From Thraustochytrium sp. TN22 (taxonomy: Eukaryota > Sar > Bigyra > Thraustochytrida > Thraustochytriidae), in assembly GCA_013306675.1 (NCBI GenBank), contig JABLUY010000150.1:29468-93467 (forward strand): a DNA stretch of 64,000 nucleotides, read 5' to 3'. Positions 17,601-26,389 of this stretch are shown here, in pieces. A program made the translations under genes and the position numbers. The notes under the pieces were generated by a model that saw nothing but the letters and a program-made list of their open reading frames with translations, was not told where the DNA came from and ran no database searches. How positions within the stretch are numbered: the stretch's first letter is position 1; the number at the start of each line of letters is the position of its first letter.

Positions 17601-18163
17601 ACGCGTCCAGCACCATGTGGCTGCGACGCATCCTCGTCGATTTCTTCGGCTTCGACACCAACTTTGAGCTGGGCCTCAACGACGCTGACCTCGGCGAGTA
17701 CACGGAGCTCACGCACTTCTTCGGCCTCATGCGCCTGCGCGCTGGTGAGTTCGTTTTCCGCAGCGGCGACCTGGCGGACGCCATCTATATCGTGCTCGTC
17801 GGCGAGGTTTGCACCTTCGTGCCGCGCACCCAGGTCATGGAGCGCCTCGTCAACAAGCATGACCAGTACTGGCGCAGCCAGTTCAAGCCGGAGCCGCGCA
17901 TGGCCTTTATTCAGGGCGGAAAGCTCCTGCAGCGCGCGCAGTACGGCTCGATTTTCGGCGATATTCACTTTACGCTGGACGAGCGCCGCCAGTTCTCCGC
18001 AGTTGCCACCGAGGAGGCTGCCATCTTTGTCCTGCGTCGCCAGCGCCTGGTTGAGCTCGAGACGCGCAACCCAAAGCTCGCTGTCGGCCTCTACCGCTGC
18101 CTCAACAAATTCCTCGCTCTCACCGTCTCCGACCTACAGTCCTACAAGCAGTACACTCGCTGA
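14681..18163 (+). CDS. SulP-family anion transporter with STAS and cyclic-nucleotide-binding-like domains
   Basis: The product is 1160 residues. Residues 1-225 are disordered Gly/Ser/Ala-rich. A SulP transmembrane block follows (about 228-655), beginning IYGVVNSILTIPCMYGYAAI and containing many hydrophobic helices. A STAS region follows (about 690-910), split by a long charged insertion; its second half starts YLRFLVLDFTRVTGIDATAV. A cNMP-binding-like fold ends the protein (about 1005-1125; RAGEFVFRSGDLADAIYIVL). This order is known from fungal and protist vacuolar-type SulP proteins related to yeast YGR125W/Vsb1. The phosphate-binding cassette reads FGDIHFTLDERRQ instead of FGExAL..PR.A, so nucleotide binding is doubtful. 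The start is the first ATG after a GCG run. Substrate unknown (sulfate, another anion or basic amino acid). Confidence 0.9.
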   Translation: MTGSGGGDEQAGAGGAPNSAGSAGGRRAHRRERSVSGSELEVLVSRAQGAEQALGAGNGGGAGATDASMQPVLEEGAADFEQRRARSMSATLDPRRSGGMGGGGSGSRLARFASSSGDVNALAMLLRLRRPDLRLRSPSMRAGMTTGTAPGAALSPLSPGASPGASPTPEQLHGPMSSYGSTGAAMDEVDSVALGNSASVDTFPGAHTPLLHQQHQQHQQFARQGVSVQKVIESLIYGVVNSILTIPCMYGYAAIIFRDTAFQGDIAALSKLVLLSSMVHQVVFTVFSSLSFSIGQVQDAGLLFLSTIATAIARSARTADAVIPTTLVALSLAMALLGVVVFAMGKLRLAKLVSYLPMPVVGGYLGFIGLFCLLAGIGLSIGADVSSVGDVSKAFNLEAAKLLTPALLGGALLAVAARKAKAWYTLPLCIVAMPLAFYATLFATGMSLADAQEAGWLSKPDPAASVGPFWTVWELFDFGKVEWARVPEQAVAWISMVFVVSFSSCLDVVAIEYDLGAPLDIDHELCTVGISNMVSGVAGGYTGSYIFSQTIFTFRTGTNSRLVGAVVIVAEAALFMAPINVMEIVPLFFFASTLIFIAFDLMMEWLIEVWPKIAFLEYAVLMSTFLVISFTDDLILGIAVGIGLSIVNFIVAYASVTHIQRTYRTHSNVVRDFESRRKLKRLAPCVARLDLHGYLFFGSSMQVVKKLQILLNEPMDEASAAAAGEQRNQLEFDSDEDAHATGGGGSLWDRLGWMASRLNPLGGVTSDADADAHAQRTPEWLAVAGASSATDEPVSLEAMRTPHFGLTRQLSRQTSMSGDHDEIVTNSYLRFLVLDFTRVTGIDATAVSTGLMRVKQMAATHGLRIVFTSMRPEFERLLVANHIVVPGDPNDTCLVYHEVSDGLARIESELLELAGASRSASGSAVSLSSMLPPPTPRSPISGRRTMPSMPNIPYAFNLDGTRNKVVTSLQSLPDASSTMWLRRILVDFFGFDTNFELGLNDADLGEYTELTHFFGLMRLRAGEFVFRSGDLADAIYIVLVGEVCTFVPRTQVMERLVNKHDQYWRSQFKPEPRMAFIQGGKLLQRAQYGSIFGDIHFTLDERRQFSAVATEEAAIFVLRRQRLVELETRNPKLAVGLYRCLNKFLALTVSDLQSYKQYTR

Positions 18164-18281
18164 TCGATGTTCCCGCGGCCTCGGTTCTTGTCTATAGACC
18201 GCACAGGCTGGGCCCGCCTCTGCATAGCACAAAGAAGGCTCGCTGTTGACAAGGGACATGGGAGTGAAGTAGTTTATTCAT

Positions 18282-18735
18282 GTGCCCAGCGACGCCAGGG
18301 GCACGTTTTCCTTCGAGAGTAGGTTGGATGATCTCTGCTGATAATCAAACGTGTTCAGGCCCCAGCCGGCGGTTTTGGCATGCATTTTGTTGCCTCGGCG
18401 GTTCGTCGTCGTGGTCTACATCCTGTACGTCGAAGCCCGTCTGGAGCGCCATGTCTATCGCGACGCAGTAGCTGAGGACAACAAAGTCGTCCTTGGCCAG
18501 TTTTTTTGCGCTTGTCCCATTTGCATTGCACAGCAACGATCCGTGTCATGTTTCAGCGCTGAAGTGCCTCGCTTTCTTTCCCTCCTGGCTACTAATGATC
18601 CACGGCCAAGCCGTCTTGCTTGGGACGCCATCAGCGACGACGCGGGGCATCGCCATGCCAAGTCTCTGCGCTGCGTCGGGTTCTGGGTCACCACAAGCCT
18701 CTCGAGCAGCCGGCTCGCAACCTAAGTCACAACCA
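18282..18735 (-). pseudogene. decayed copy of the neighbouring trypsin-like gene
   Basis: The minus strand shows clear homology to the intact gene at 19157-20671. AMPRVVADGVPSKTAWPWII matches its ATPRVSNGSPSEVAYPWMV; TGFDVQDVDHDDE matches MGFDVQDEDLIVLNDDE; and, in another frame, HAKTAGWGLNT..SKENVPLA matches YAKLAGWGYTK..MEQDVPLA. Three lesions are visible: an in-frame TGA at 18546-18548, loss of about 38 codons that should include the TAAHC catalytic-His block, and a frameshift between the DVQD and AGWG segments (about 18400). Nothing of the C-terminal half remains. A functional gene is ruled out unless the assembly is wrong. Confidence 0.85.
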
Positions 18736-19156
18736 CGCCGGCAAGGAGCATGACGATGGGTGGTGCTAAATTTGTACTCATCGCTCTTGACATACCCTTC
18801 GTCACAGCTTAGCCAATGCCTGCTTGCAAACTGCGTTGATCGCGAGCCGCAAGCCTGGGAGGACCATTCTTCTTCTGAGAGCGTCTCGGCTTGTATTTTG
18901 CTCCCGTTTTGTGCAGGCAAAACTCAGGTGGGTTTGCACTCAAAAAGTTCCAAGCTTATGCTGCGAACTCGGCACGAGTGAGGTGCTTCTCCCTTCGCCT
19001 ATACGATGAGAGCTGCCTCAACCCGGCTCAAACTTGCTCTCCCCAGCGCCTGATGCATGATTATCAGGTGCCAACAGACAAAGATGTGCTCCTGTTGCAC
19101 CCACCTACCTCCACAAACCGCTCATCATGGGAAAAGACACTTGCATGCTCTTATTA
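18736..19156. other. Spacer between trypsin-like gene and its relic
   Basis: It has lower G+C than the neighbourhood and would contain the 3' UTR of the gene at 19157. I see no homology to the C-terminal half of the intact gene here, so the relic is truncated rather than simply interrupted. Confidence 0.4.
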
Positions 19157-20671
19157 TCATGATTGAAGGATTGCGCAATAGTGGTTGAGAATGACACCGG
19201 TCCAGTTCTTCTTCTTGGTCGTCTTTGGCACCTTTGCGTTGTTGGGGAACTTGTGCAAACGGCACTCGCCGGGCTTATCTTCCTTGTCAGACGGCTTAAA
19301 GGAGAAGCCTACACAGGTAAACTCGACGAATAGGTACGAGAAACGGCACGCAATGTAGCACTCGGCCGCCGTGTAGACATTATCCATTCGCTCGTACTTG
19401 CTCTTGGTCAATCTCGCGTCCTCGGACCAGCACTTATCCGCAGCCGTGCTCTCGGCTGTCGGCGCACAATAGCTGGTGGCCACGGAAGACGCCTCGTTGG
19501 AGATGACCCAGGTGCAGCTGGAGGCGTACGGCTCGGTGCCACACTCGGTCTGGTTCAGCAGGACGCAAATGTCTGGGAAGACCAGGCCCGTGAGCGGCTT
19601 GGGGCCGCAGGTGCCCTCTTCCCATTCGCAGACGTGCTCCATGTCCTTTTTCTTGCACTGGGACCTGCTCAAAGTGGCACAGAGCGTCTCGCGCTGGGCG
19701 AGCGCAGATGCCTCGTCCGCCGCCTCCGTGTCGCTGCTGAATTTGGCCTGGGGCACGACATCCAAGATGAAGTCCTTGTAGGACCGCACGCGCGTGTAGA
19801 TGCCGTACGCGGGGTAGTCGCAGAAGAAGTAGCCGAAGGAGACGAGGCCGATCTGGACCGCGGTGCCGTTATCCTGCTCGAAGAAAAGCGGGCCTCCGTT
19901 GTCCCCGGCGCACAGGCTGGGCCCGCCGGTACAAATCATCGTGTCCAAAAGCATGAAGTGGAACAAGTACGAGACGTACTTGGAGCAAATGTCCTGTGGC
20001 GCCAGGGGCACGTCCTGCTCCATGAGTTTGTTCGGGGTCTTGCCGTCTCCGACCTTGGTGTAGCCCCAGCCGGCGAGCTTCGCGTACAGGCTGGCCTCCT
20101 CGGCGGTCTCGTCATCGTTCAGGACGATGAGGTCCTCGTCCTGCACGTCGAAGCCCATCTGCAGCTCCACGATTGCAATGTCATTTCCATTGGTGATGTC
20201 ATAGGTGATGTAGTCGGGGTGAGCGTAGACAACGTAGTCTCCCTCGCCAACTTCGATGCGCTGGCCGTCGTTCTTCTTGGACTTGTCGAGCGCTCCGAGT
20301 TGCAACGCCTTGAGCTCTGGGATCTCGCCGTCATTCACGACGCAGTGCGCCGCCGTGAGGATGAAGCGAGCATGAATGAGCGTGCCCGCGCAAAAGTGCT
20401 TGTTCTTTTTCGTCTGTAGGCTCACCATCCACGGATACGCGACCTCGCTCGGCGACCCATTCGAGACGCGCGGCGTTGCTAGCTCCGGTAGCGCCTCCTC
20501 CGTCTGCCTCGCCGCAACCACGTGGCGCGACAGGAGCTGCTCCGCGGCCAAGTCTCTGCGGCGCGCGGACAGGTCCCCCGTCTGCAGCCTTTCCAGCAGG
20601 CTGGCCTCCGCGCTCAAGGCTGCCAGGACGAGGAGCACGACTCGGACGGCAAGCACCATCTTGTCGGTCAT
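19157..20671 (-). CDS. secreted trypsin-fold (S1) protein with Ser-to-Asn active site and C-terminal PAN/Apple-like domain
   Basis: The product is 504 residues. A signal peptide (MTDKMVLAVRVVLLVLAALS) and propeptide precede the S1 domain, which begins PRVSNGSPSEVAYPWMVSLQ. Catalytic His (TAAHC, near 110) and Asp (NDIAIVEL, near 165) are present. The nucleophile position reads CAGDNGGPLFF instead of GDSGGP, so Ser195 is Asn; the codon is AAC and unambiguous. The protein is therefore expected to be proteolytically dead. Cys-rich linkers (about 330-420) lead to a PAN/Apple-like C-terminus (NVYTAAECYIACRFS..CVGFSF). Oomycete glucanase-inhibitor proteins are a precedent for secreted inactive trypsin homologues; a binding or inhibitor role is inference. 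A second ATG at 20659 is an alternative start. A broken paralogue lies just downstream. Confidence 0.88.
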   Translation of the reverse strand: MTDKMVLAVRVVLLVLAALSAEASLLERLQTGDLSARRRDLAAEQLLSRHVVAARQTEEALPELATPRVSNGSPSEVAYPWMVSLQTKKNKHFCAGTLIHARFILTAAHCVVNDGEIPELKALQLGALDKSKKNDGQRIEVGEGDYVVYAHPDYITYDITNGNDIAIVELQMGFDVQDEDLIVLNDDETAEEASLYAKLAGWGYTKVGDGKTPNKLMEQDVPLAPQDICSKYVSYLFHFMLLDTMICTGGPSLCAGDNGGPLFFEQDNGTAVQIGLVSFGYFFCDYPAYGIYTRVRSYKDFILDVVPQAKFSSDTEAADEASALAQRETLCATLSRSQCKKKDMEHVCEWEEGTCGPKPLTGLVFPDICVLLNQTECGTEPYASSCTWVISNEASSVATSYCAPTAESTAADKCWSEDARLTKSKYERMDNVYTAAECYIACRFSYLFVEFTCVGFSFKPSDKEDKPGECRLHKFPNNAKVPKTTKKKNWTGVILNHYCAILQS

Positions 20672-21418
20672 CTTTGATTTCGTGTTTGCTGTTTTCGAAG
20701 TTCGTCTTCAAGCGCGCGGGTGCGCGGCGGGCAGCGAGGTGGTGAATCAGCCTGCGTCTTTAGTGGGAGCTGAGGAGGCGGAGACTTCCTACCGCTCCTG
20801 GGTCCGGCTCCCCCACCCGCTCCCCCCAGCTCCGTGCATTTACATGCCATGGTGATGTGCGACGGCCAAAGTCACAACGGCAAGGGTGCGCAGCGACGGC
20901 CGCCGGGCGCGGTGGGTTGCTGGGGCGGGACGACCCTTAGCCAAGCGAGGCGGAGAAAGGCAAGGCGGAGCGAAAAAGCGAGACAAGGCGGACCATGTAG
21001 AGGCCGGGGCTGCCAGGGGAGCGCGGCTTAGAAGTCGCCTCCGGGCTGGATTGCACGGGTTCCATAGGGTTGGCACTGTCTCCAAGCGTCGGACGTCGCC
21101 CCGCCCTGCGGCTCGGCTTTCTTGGCCCAGGGACTTTCTGATCAAGCTTGCAGTGGTGTGCGACGTCTCGGCTCGGCTCGGCTCGGCTCTCTTCTTTCGG
21201 GGCACCACAAGGCCCAGACAGCTGGCTAGCTGGGCTGGCTCGCTGGCTCCGGAGCGGCGGCGGCGTTCTTCAGTCTCGTAGAACGAGCTGCTTCTCAAGC
21301 TCAATAGCCTACATAATTTATGTATGTGCAAACGCAGAGGCTTGCCTGTCTGGGTGTGTGTGTTAGGTCTCGTGTGTCGCCGCTGACTTGTCTATCTTAT
21401 TTCTCTCTCCCGCCACTT
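20672..21418. other. Intergenic region, no gene seen
   Basis: The upstream region of the trypsin-like gene comes first, then the 3' flank of the membrane protein that ends at 21419. A GGCTC pentamer repeat lies near 21168-21190. Coding frames are low complexity. Confidence 0.45.
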
Positions 21419-22435
21419 TTACGTCTTGGCAAGGAGACCGTCGGCAGGCTCCCCAGAGCTACCGCGCTTCTGGCGAGCGGCCGTGTTGTCGTCGTCGTTG
21501 TCGTCATCATCGCGGAAGTTCTGCGCCTCGTAGTCATCGGCCTCGTCACTAGAGCGGCGCAGACGCTGGCTAGTGGACGCGCGGTGCAACTTCTCCGTGA
21601 GGACCTCGCCGTAGCGCGAGAGGCACTTGCGCTTGAGCTCGGAGCAGCCGTAGGTGATGGCGAAGGCGATAAAGTGCGCGACGGCCAGGCCCACCGCGTA
21701 CGCCATGAAGAGAGGGTTGTCGGTGCGCAGGAACGGGTAGGCCATAAAGCCGTAGGCGACGTTGCCGCCGAGGTGCCAGATGACGTAGGCCGCCGGCCAC
21801 AGCAGCATGAGCGCAAAGTGCGTGAAGTTGATGAGGTAGCCCGCGAGGAAGAAGTCGACGGCCATGACAAAGATGTTGCAGGCGTGCTCCGAGATGGACG
21901 TGAACCCAAGGTACGGCGACCACGCGGGCTCGGCGTTGGGCGCAATGAAGGCCCAGACGACGACGGCCACGAGGATGGCGGTGCCAAACTCGATCTCTCC
22001 CAGCACCTGATGCGTGGCCAAGAGCGCGCGCGTGGCCGGGTGCCCGCCCCGCGAGGCGCGCCCGCGCGCCACGGGCGGCGGCACGGTGTGCGGCGCGAAG
22101 ACGTGCACGAGCGAGACGGCCAGTGCCACCAGCGAATACAACGTCAAGATGAAGAGGTTCCAGGTCGTGTAGTACTGCAGCTCCCAGACGTCGCGGCTGT
22201 CGAACTCGAGCGCCACCGTCACCACGTAGAAAACCGCGATGGCCACGCGCCAGACCAACACGGCGTACTTGAAATTGCTCGTGCTCGCCGGCGCGAACGC
22301 AAAAAAGTCGTTGCCCCTCTGGCCCATGATGAAGAGCCAGGCGATTGACGCCACCAACAGCACGGGCGCCAGAACTACGCCAAAGATGAAGCCCGCGGAA
22401 CCCGGATTCTGCTCGTTATCGCCCGCCGCGCCCAT
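21419..22435 (-). CDS. multipass membrane protein, rolling-stone / FAR-17a-AIG1-like
   Basis: The product is 338 residues with about seven hydrophobic helices and a charged cytosolic-looking tail that ends in an Asp/Asn run (DDDDNDDDN) and KRG. The ATG at 22435 (MGAAGDNEQNPGSAGFIFG) sits directly before the first helix. The segment YYTTWNLFILTLYSLVALA, followed by histidine/aromatic-bearing helices (HACNIFVMAVDFFLAG, HFALMLLWPAAYVIWHLGG), resembles the rolling-stone family and the broader AIG1/FAR-17a group, whose mammalian members hydrolyse FAHFA lipids. The resemblance is by motif recollection only, so an enzymatic role is a weak inference. Confidence 0.65.
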   Translation of the reverse strand: MGAAGDNEQNPGSAGFIFGVVLAPVLLVASIAWLFIMGQRGNDFFAFAPASTSNFKYAVLVWRVAIAVFYVVTVALEFDSRDVWELQYYTTWNLFILTLYSLVALAVSLVHVFAPHTVPPPVARGRASRGGHPATRALLATHQVLGEIEFGTAILVAVVVWAFIAPNAEPAWSPYLGFTSISEHACNIFVMAVDFFLAGYLINFTHFALMLLWPAAYVIWHLGGNVAYGFMAYPFLRTDNPLFMAYAVGLAVAHFIAFAITYGCSELKRKCLSRYGEVLTEKLHRASTSQRLRRSSDEADDYEAQNFRDDDDNDDDNTAARQKRGSSGEPADGLLAKT

Positions 22436-23107
22436 CTTGACCGACCAATGCGAAGACTTCGACGGCAAGGCAGCCTGAGAGTGAAAAGGATTTGCTTGCC
22501 CTCTGGCCCGAGGCCCAGCCAGAGGCGAGATCGTGCCAAGCAAGAGCTTCTCGGTTCGGCCAGCTGTGGTCCGCTATGCTGGGCCAGCTTCGCGCCGCGA
22601 CCTGCAGTGCCTCGCCCGCGAGGCTCACGCACCCCCCACAAGCCTCAGGCTCATGGGCCTGCCTCGTACCTCGCCGAACATGCCATGAGGAAGCAAGAGG
22701 CAGCAAAGAGGGGCCGGCCCGCCGGGCGGGCGCGCGCTGCGCTGCGAGGTCGGGTGACGCTGCTGACCGTCGCCGCGCTCTCCGGCTGCTGGGAGAGCAA
22801 GGCCAGGAAATCTAGGCCGCGCCTCGAGGCTGAGTCTCTGAGAGTCAGAGAGAACCCCGGCCCGCATCTCATCCATGGCGACTTCTGGCGCGTGAACCAA
22901 GCCGTGTTCGCCAAGCCGACGCCCGCGGGCTGCAGGGCCCGGCCACTGGCAGCGGCGCATTGCGTGGCTGTTCGTGCCGGCCGGCTGCCTCGTGACCGTG
23001 GCCATCGACTGCACCCGCACACTTCCCCTTGGCGCCCTACCTTCGCGCGCCCTTCTCCAGCCACTGGCAGGCGAGGCGGCCGGCGGCCAGGCTCCACCAC
23101 CACTGCA

Positions 23108-23144
<37 letters not shown>

Positions 23145-23729
23145 ATACCTAGCTAGGCCTAGGCCTAGGTAACAGCTGGCCAGGTACTAACTTCTAATCA
23201 TGATCAGGAGCCGAAGCTCGCCTGCGGCCGACTTCCTTTCCAGGCTCTCCACCGCGCCACCAGCGTGGCAGGGTCGTGCGCCGCGAGCGGAGGCAGGGTC
23301 GTGCGCCGCGAGCGGAGTGCAACAATCGTCACCCTCCCGGGCTGTGCGCTCGAGCTCAGTCAGAAAGCAACGCAAGGCAAGCCGGCCTCCTAAGTTAGTT
23401 GCGTGTAGTGAATAAAGCCGCGCGTGGCGTCGGCGGCGGCGGCGGCGGCGTTCACGTGCAGCGCTGACGAGCGGCCCCAGTTCACTTTGCACGCGTTTTT
23501 TGCCCGGCTTGGCGCGAGGTTTGTTGCCGCAGTGCAGCCACAGCTGAGCGAGCTGTGGCTGAGGTGCGCGGAGGCGACAGTCCGGTGTCTCCTAACCTAA
23601 GTGGTTGGGCGCGCGGCGCGTGGGTGGCTGGGGCGCGGCGCGCGCGCGGGCAGGCTGGCGGCCGCGGCAGGCAGGCGCGGCGCGGAGTGGGCGGCGGCCA
23701 GCTGCGTGCGCGCGGCGCGAGTCGGGCTG
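22436..23729. other. 1.3-kb divergent intergenic region
   Basis: This separates the membrane-protein gene (-) from pyrroline-5-carboxylate reductase (+). It holds a pure (CTG)12 run at 23109-23144, a palindromic CTAGGCCTAGG cluster at 23151-23171, a 28-bp direct repeat near 23275-23315 (CAGGGTCGTGCGCCGCGAGCGGA twice), and GGC runs near 23430. No gene was recognised. Confidence 0.5.
23109..23144. repeat. (CTG)12 trinucleotide run
   Basis: Twelve uninterrupted CTG units lie outside any recognised gene, immediately followed by a TAGC/AGGCCT palindromic cluster. Confidence 0.95.
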
Positions 23730-24661
23730 ATGGGCGGGATGGCGCCGCCCTCGCTCGCCACGGCGCGCGTCGGGTTCATCGGCTGCGGCAGCATGGCCAC
23801 GGCGCTCATCGCGGGCTTCGAGGCGCGCGGCGTCGTGGACCACGGCCGCATGTGCGGCAGCTGCAAGTCGCAGGCCACCGTTGACCGCATGGGCGAGCTC
23901 AACGTGCGCGCCTTCCAGCAGAACGCCGCCGTCGTGCAGCAGAGCGACGTCATCTTCCTGGCCGTCAAGCCCTACGTTATGGAAGAGGCGCTCGCCGACA
24001 TCCGCGAGGTCGTCACCGAGGACAAGCTGCTCGTCTCCATCGCGGCCGGCGTCACGCTCAAGTCCATGGAGGACGCGCTGCCCGACGGCTCGCGTGTCAT
24101 CCGCGTCATGCCAAACACGCCCTGCAGCGTTGGCGCGGCCGCCTCGGCCTACGTCAAGGGCACCTGGGCCACCGACAAGGACATGGAGCTCGTCGGTGAT
24201 CTGCTCTCCGCCGTCGGCCTCGCCGTTCCCTGCCTCGAGAAGGACCTCAACGCCGTCACCGGCCTCTCCGGCTCCGGTCCGGCCTACGTCTTCCTCATGA
24301 TCGAGGCGCTCGCCGACGGCGCCGTGCGCGCCGGCCTGGCGCGCCAGACTGCGCTCAAACTCGCTGCACAGATGGTCAAGGGCGCCGCGCAGATGGTCGT
24401 CGAGACCGGCGTCCACCCGGCCGTCCTCAAGGACCAGGTCTGTAGCCCCGGAGGTAGGTCCGATCCGCTCTTGCGCCACGCTCTTGCTTGCTGTCGCCTC
24501 TTCCAGTTGACCCATTCACTGACTTACCCGACCTCTTCTCGCGCACAGGTACCACTATCGCGGGCGTCGAGGCGCTCGAGCGCGGCAACTTCCGCGCCAC
24601 GGTCATGAACGCCGTCACAAGCGCCAAGGGCCGCGCCGACGAGCTCTCCAAGTCCTCCTGA
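23730..24661 (+). CDS. P5CR: pyrroline-5-carboxylate reductase (two exons)
   Basis: The enzyme reduces 1-pyrroline-5-carboxylate to proline with NAD(P)H, the last step of proline synthesis. Exons are 23730-24453 and 24549-24661, giving 278 residues (family about 270-280). Landmarks are the Rossmann start VGFIGCGSMATALIAGF, FLAVKPYVMEEAL, VIRVMPNTPCSVG, GLSGSGPAYVFLMIEALADG, and the signature KDQVCSPGGTTIAGVEALE, which is restored only by removing the intron. The ATG at 23730 is followed by MGGMAPPSLATARVGF; the second Met three codons on is equally possible. No clear targeting peptide is present, suggesting a cytosolic enzyme, though upstream Arg-rich open sequence without an ATG exists. Confidence 0.96.
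24454..24548 (+). other. intron of pyrroline-5-carboxylate reductase (95 nt)
   Basis: It begins GTAGGT and ends CGCACAG. Removal joins GGAG to GTACC and restores the CSPGGTTIAG signature. Phase 1 (it splits a Gly codon). Confidence 0.93.
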
Positions 24662-25263
24662 TGGGAGCGGCGAGGAGGCCATCCTCGGTCGCGCCCCGAT
24701 AGCGCCGTACGAGCTTTCTCATGACGCCATGCGCTGCGCGAGAGAGCGCGCGCGATGGCTGCTGCGGCGACCGCTTTCGTTCGAGCATCGACCTGGTCTG
24801 ACTGTGCCTGTTTGACCGACCGATCAGCTCGCTGCTCCTCTCGGGGCCGCAGCCTGCACGCACCCTTTTATGCTCTCATGTAGCCAGAGACTTCATGCAT
24901 CATCTTTGATCTGATCTGATCTGATCTGATGAGAAAGCGTAGTCCTCGTTCGACCCTCTCTGGCGGCCGTGCGAGTCCGGGCCCAAACTTGAGCAGTCGA
25001 TGCCTCACTGTCAACTCTGTGACCTCGAGATCCTCCCTTTCTCGTCCTGCCGGTGCTCCTCTGACAGTCCTCTCCCCTGAAGACTCAGGCTCTCCTTGTT
25101 GACGACGGCGCCGCTCGGCAGCCGCTCGGCAGAACGACGTGCCACTGGGCGCGGCCAAAGCTCCGTCGCCCTTGCCGCGAGTCGCGCGTGCGAGTCGCGA
25201 GCAGCCGCGTGCAGCGCTGTGCGGGCCGGTCGGGTGGTGCGGAGCGCGCCGCGCCCAGAGCCC
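24662..25263. other. Intergenic region between P5C reductase and the DUF423 gene
   Basis: It holds a GATCT pentamer repeat (24908-24930). Nothing coding was seen. Confidence 0.45.
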
Positions 25264-25623
25264 ATGGCGTTGAAGAGCGCAAACCTCGCGGTGGCCGGCG
25301 TGTCCGGCGCCATCGCCATCGGGCTGGGCGCCTTCGGGGCGCATGCGCTGCGCGGGCGCGTCGACGACCGCATGGAGAAGGTCTGGGAAACCGCAGCGCA
25401 CTACCACCTCGTGCACAGCGTTGCACTGCTCGTGGCGAGCCAAATGCCGCACAAGCCCTGGGTTGGCGGCCTCAGCAGGCCGGTGGCGCTTTTCGCCGGC
25501 GGCACCCTTCTCTTCTCCGGCTCGCTCTACGTCATGGTGGCCACCGACGAGCGTCGCCTCGGCATGATCACGCCCATCGGCGGCTTCACGCTTATCGCCG
25601 CTTGGCTCTCCCTCATCCTTTGA
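25264..25623 (+). CDS. DUF423 / TMEM256-like small membrane protein
   Basis: The product is 119 residues, the usual size of the family. It contains the hallmark GLGAFGAHALRGRVDDRM near the N-terminus, then WETAAHYHLVHSVALL, GGTLLFSGSLYVMVATDE and the C-terminal ITPIGGFTLIAAWLSLIL, giving about four hydrophobic helices. The ATG at 25264 begins directly before the first helix (MALKSANLAVAGVSGAIAIG). The family (bacterial YgdD, animal TMEM256) is widespread but biochemically uncharacterised; in eukaryotes it is usually assigned to mitochondria or the endomembrane system. No intron. Family identity is certain, role unknown. Confidence 0.93.
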   Translation: MALKSANLAVAGVSGAIAIGLGAFGAHALRGRVDDRMEKVWETAAHYHLVHSVALLVASQMPHKPWVGGLSRPVALFAGGTLLFSGSLYVMVATDERRLGMITPIGGFTLIAAWLSLIL

Positions 25624-26389
25624 TGCTAAACTACTTGTAGCAGAAAGTATGAGCTTTGCAAGCACTTTCCTGCCCCACTACTCGACGAAGTCGTGCATGT
25701 ATGCGAGTCGCGTCACTTGCATTTCCCTCCTGCACGCACGAGTGCTGCAGTCAGGTCATTTGGCTCCCAACGTATGCACGCAGGAGCGACTTGCTTCACT
25801 CAACCCACCATGCATGAAGGAGCGAATCGTTTCACTCGTGCAAGACACACAGCCTAAGTATTGCGCAAATCCACGCTCAACCCGTCCATAGAATCTCGGC
25901 ATCTTGACTCTGCCTCGCACCAGCGGCCTCCTGGGCTAGCAAACTAGCTTATTAGCCAGCGCCACGGCGTGGATCGCAGCTGTCCTCTTGACACGAGGCT
26001 CGCTCGCTCATCGCTCATCGCTTTCACGCACGCACGTGAAATGTTCGCGACTCGCCGAAGGCCTGCGTCGTGCAACCCGTCGCCGCCGCCGCCGCTCGGC
26101 AGTGAACCTGGTCGTCGCGCGCGGCTCCGAGCCGCTGCCTGACTAGTACAGCTAGCTAGCCTACGGCGACTTGAGCATGAGCACAAGCCACGTGAGCCAC
26201 ATGAGGATGAGAGGCGAAAGACGCGGCGGCTCGCGCCTCGAGTCACAGACTCGGATCGGGGGCGCACGGGGCGCGGCGCAGCGCGGCGCGGCGGCGGCGG
26301 CGGGCGGGCGGCGGCGGCGGCGGCGGCGGCGGCCAGGCCGCGCCTGCTCGCGGAGAAGTCGCGGTGCGCCGAGGCCGGGGCGAGGCAGG
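25624..26389. other. Intergenic region upstream of the TTC39-like gene
   Basis: TAGC clusters occur at 25937-25953 and 26149-26160, and a GGC run (26287-26330) lies directly before the chosen start of the next gene. No separate gene was recognised. Confidence 0.45.

Noticed and set aside
18546-18920. Functional small secreted protein on the minus strand
   Set aside because: Alignment with the neighbouring trypsin-like gene shows it is part of a truncated, stopped and frameshifted copy.
23601-23729. N-terminal extension of P5C reductase as a mitochondrial presequence
   Set aside because: The extension is Arg/Ala-rich but has no ATG in frame until 23730.
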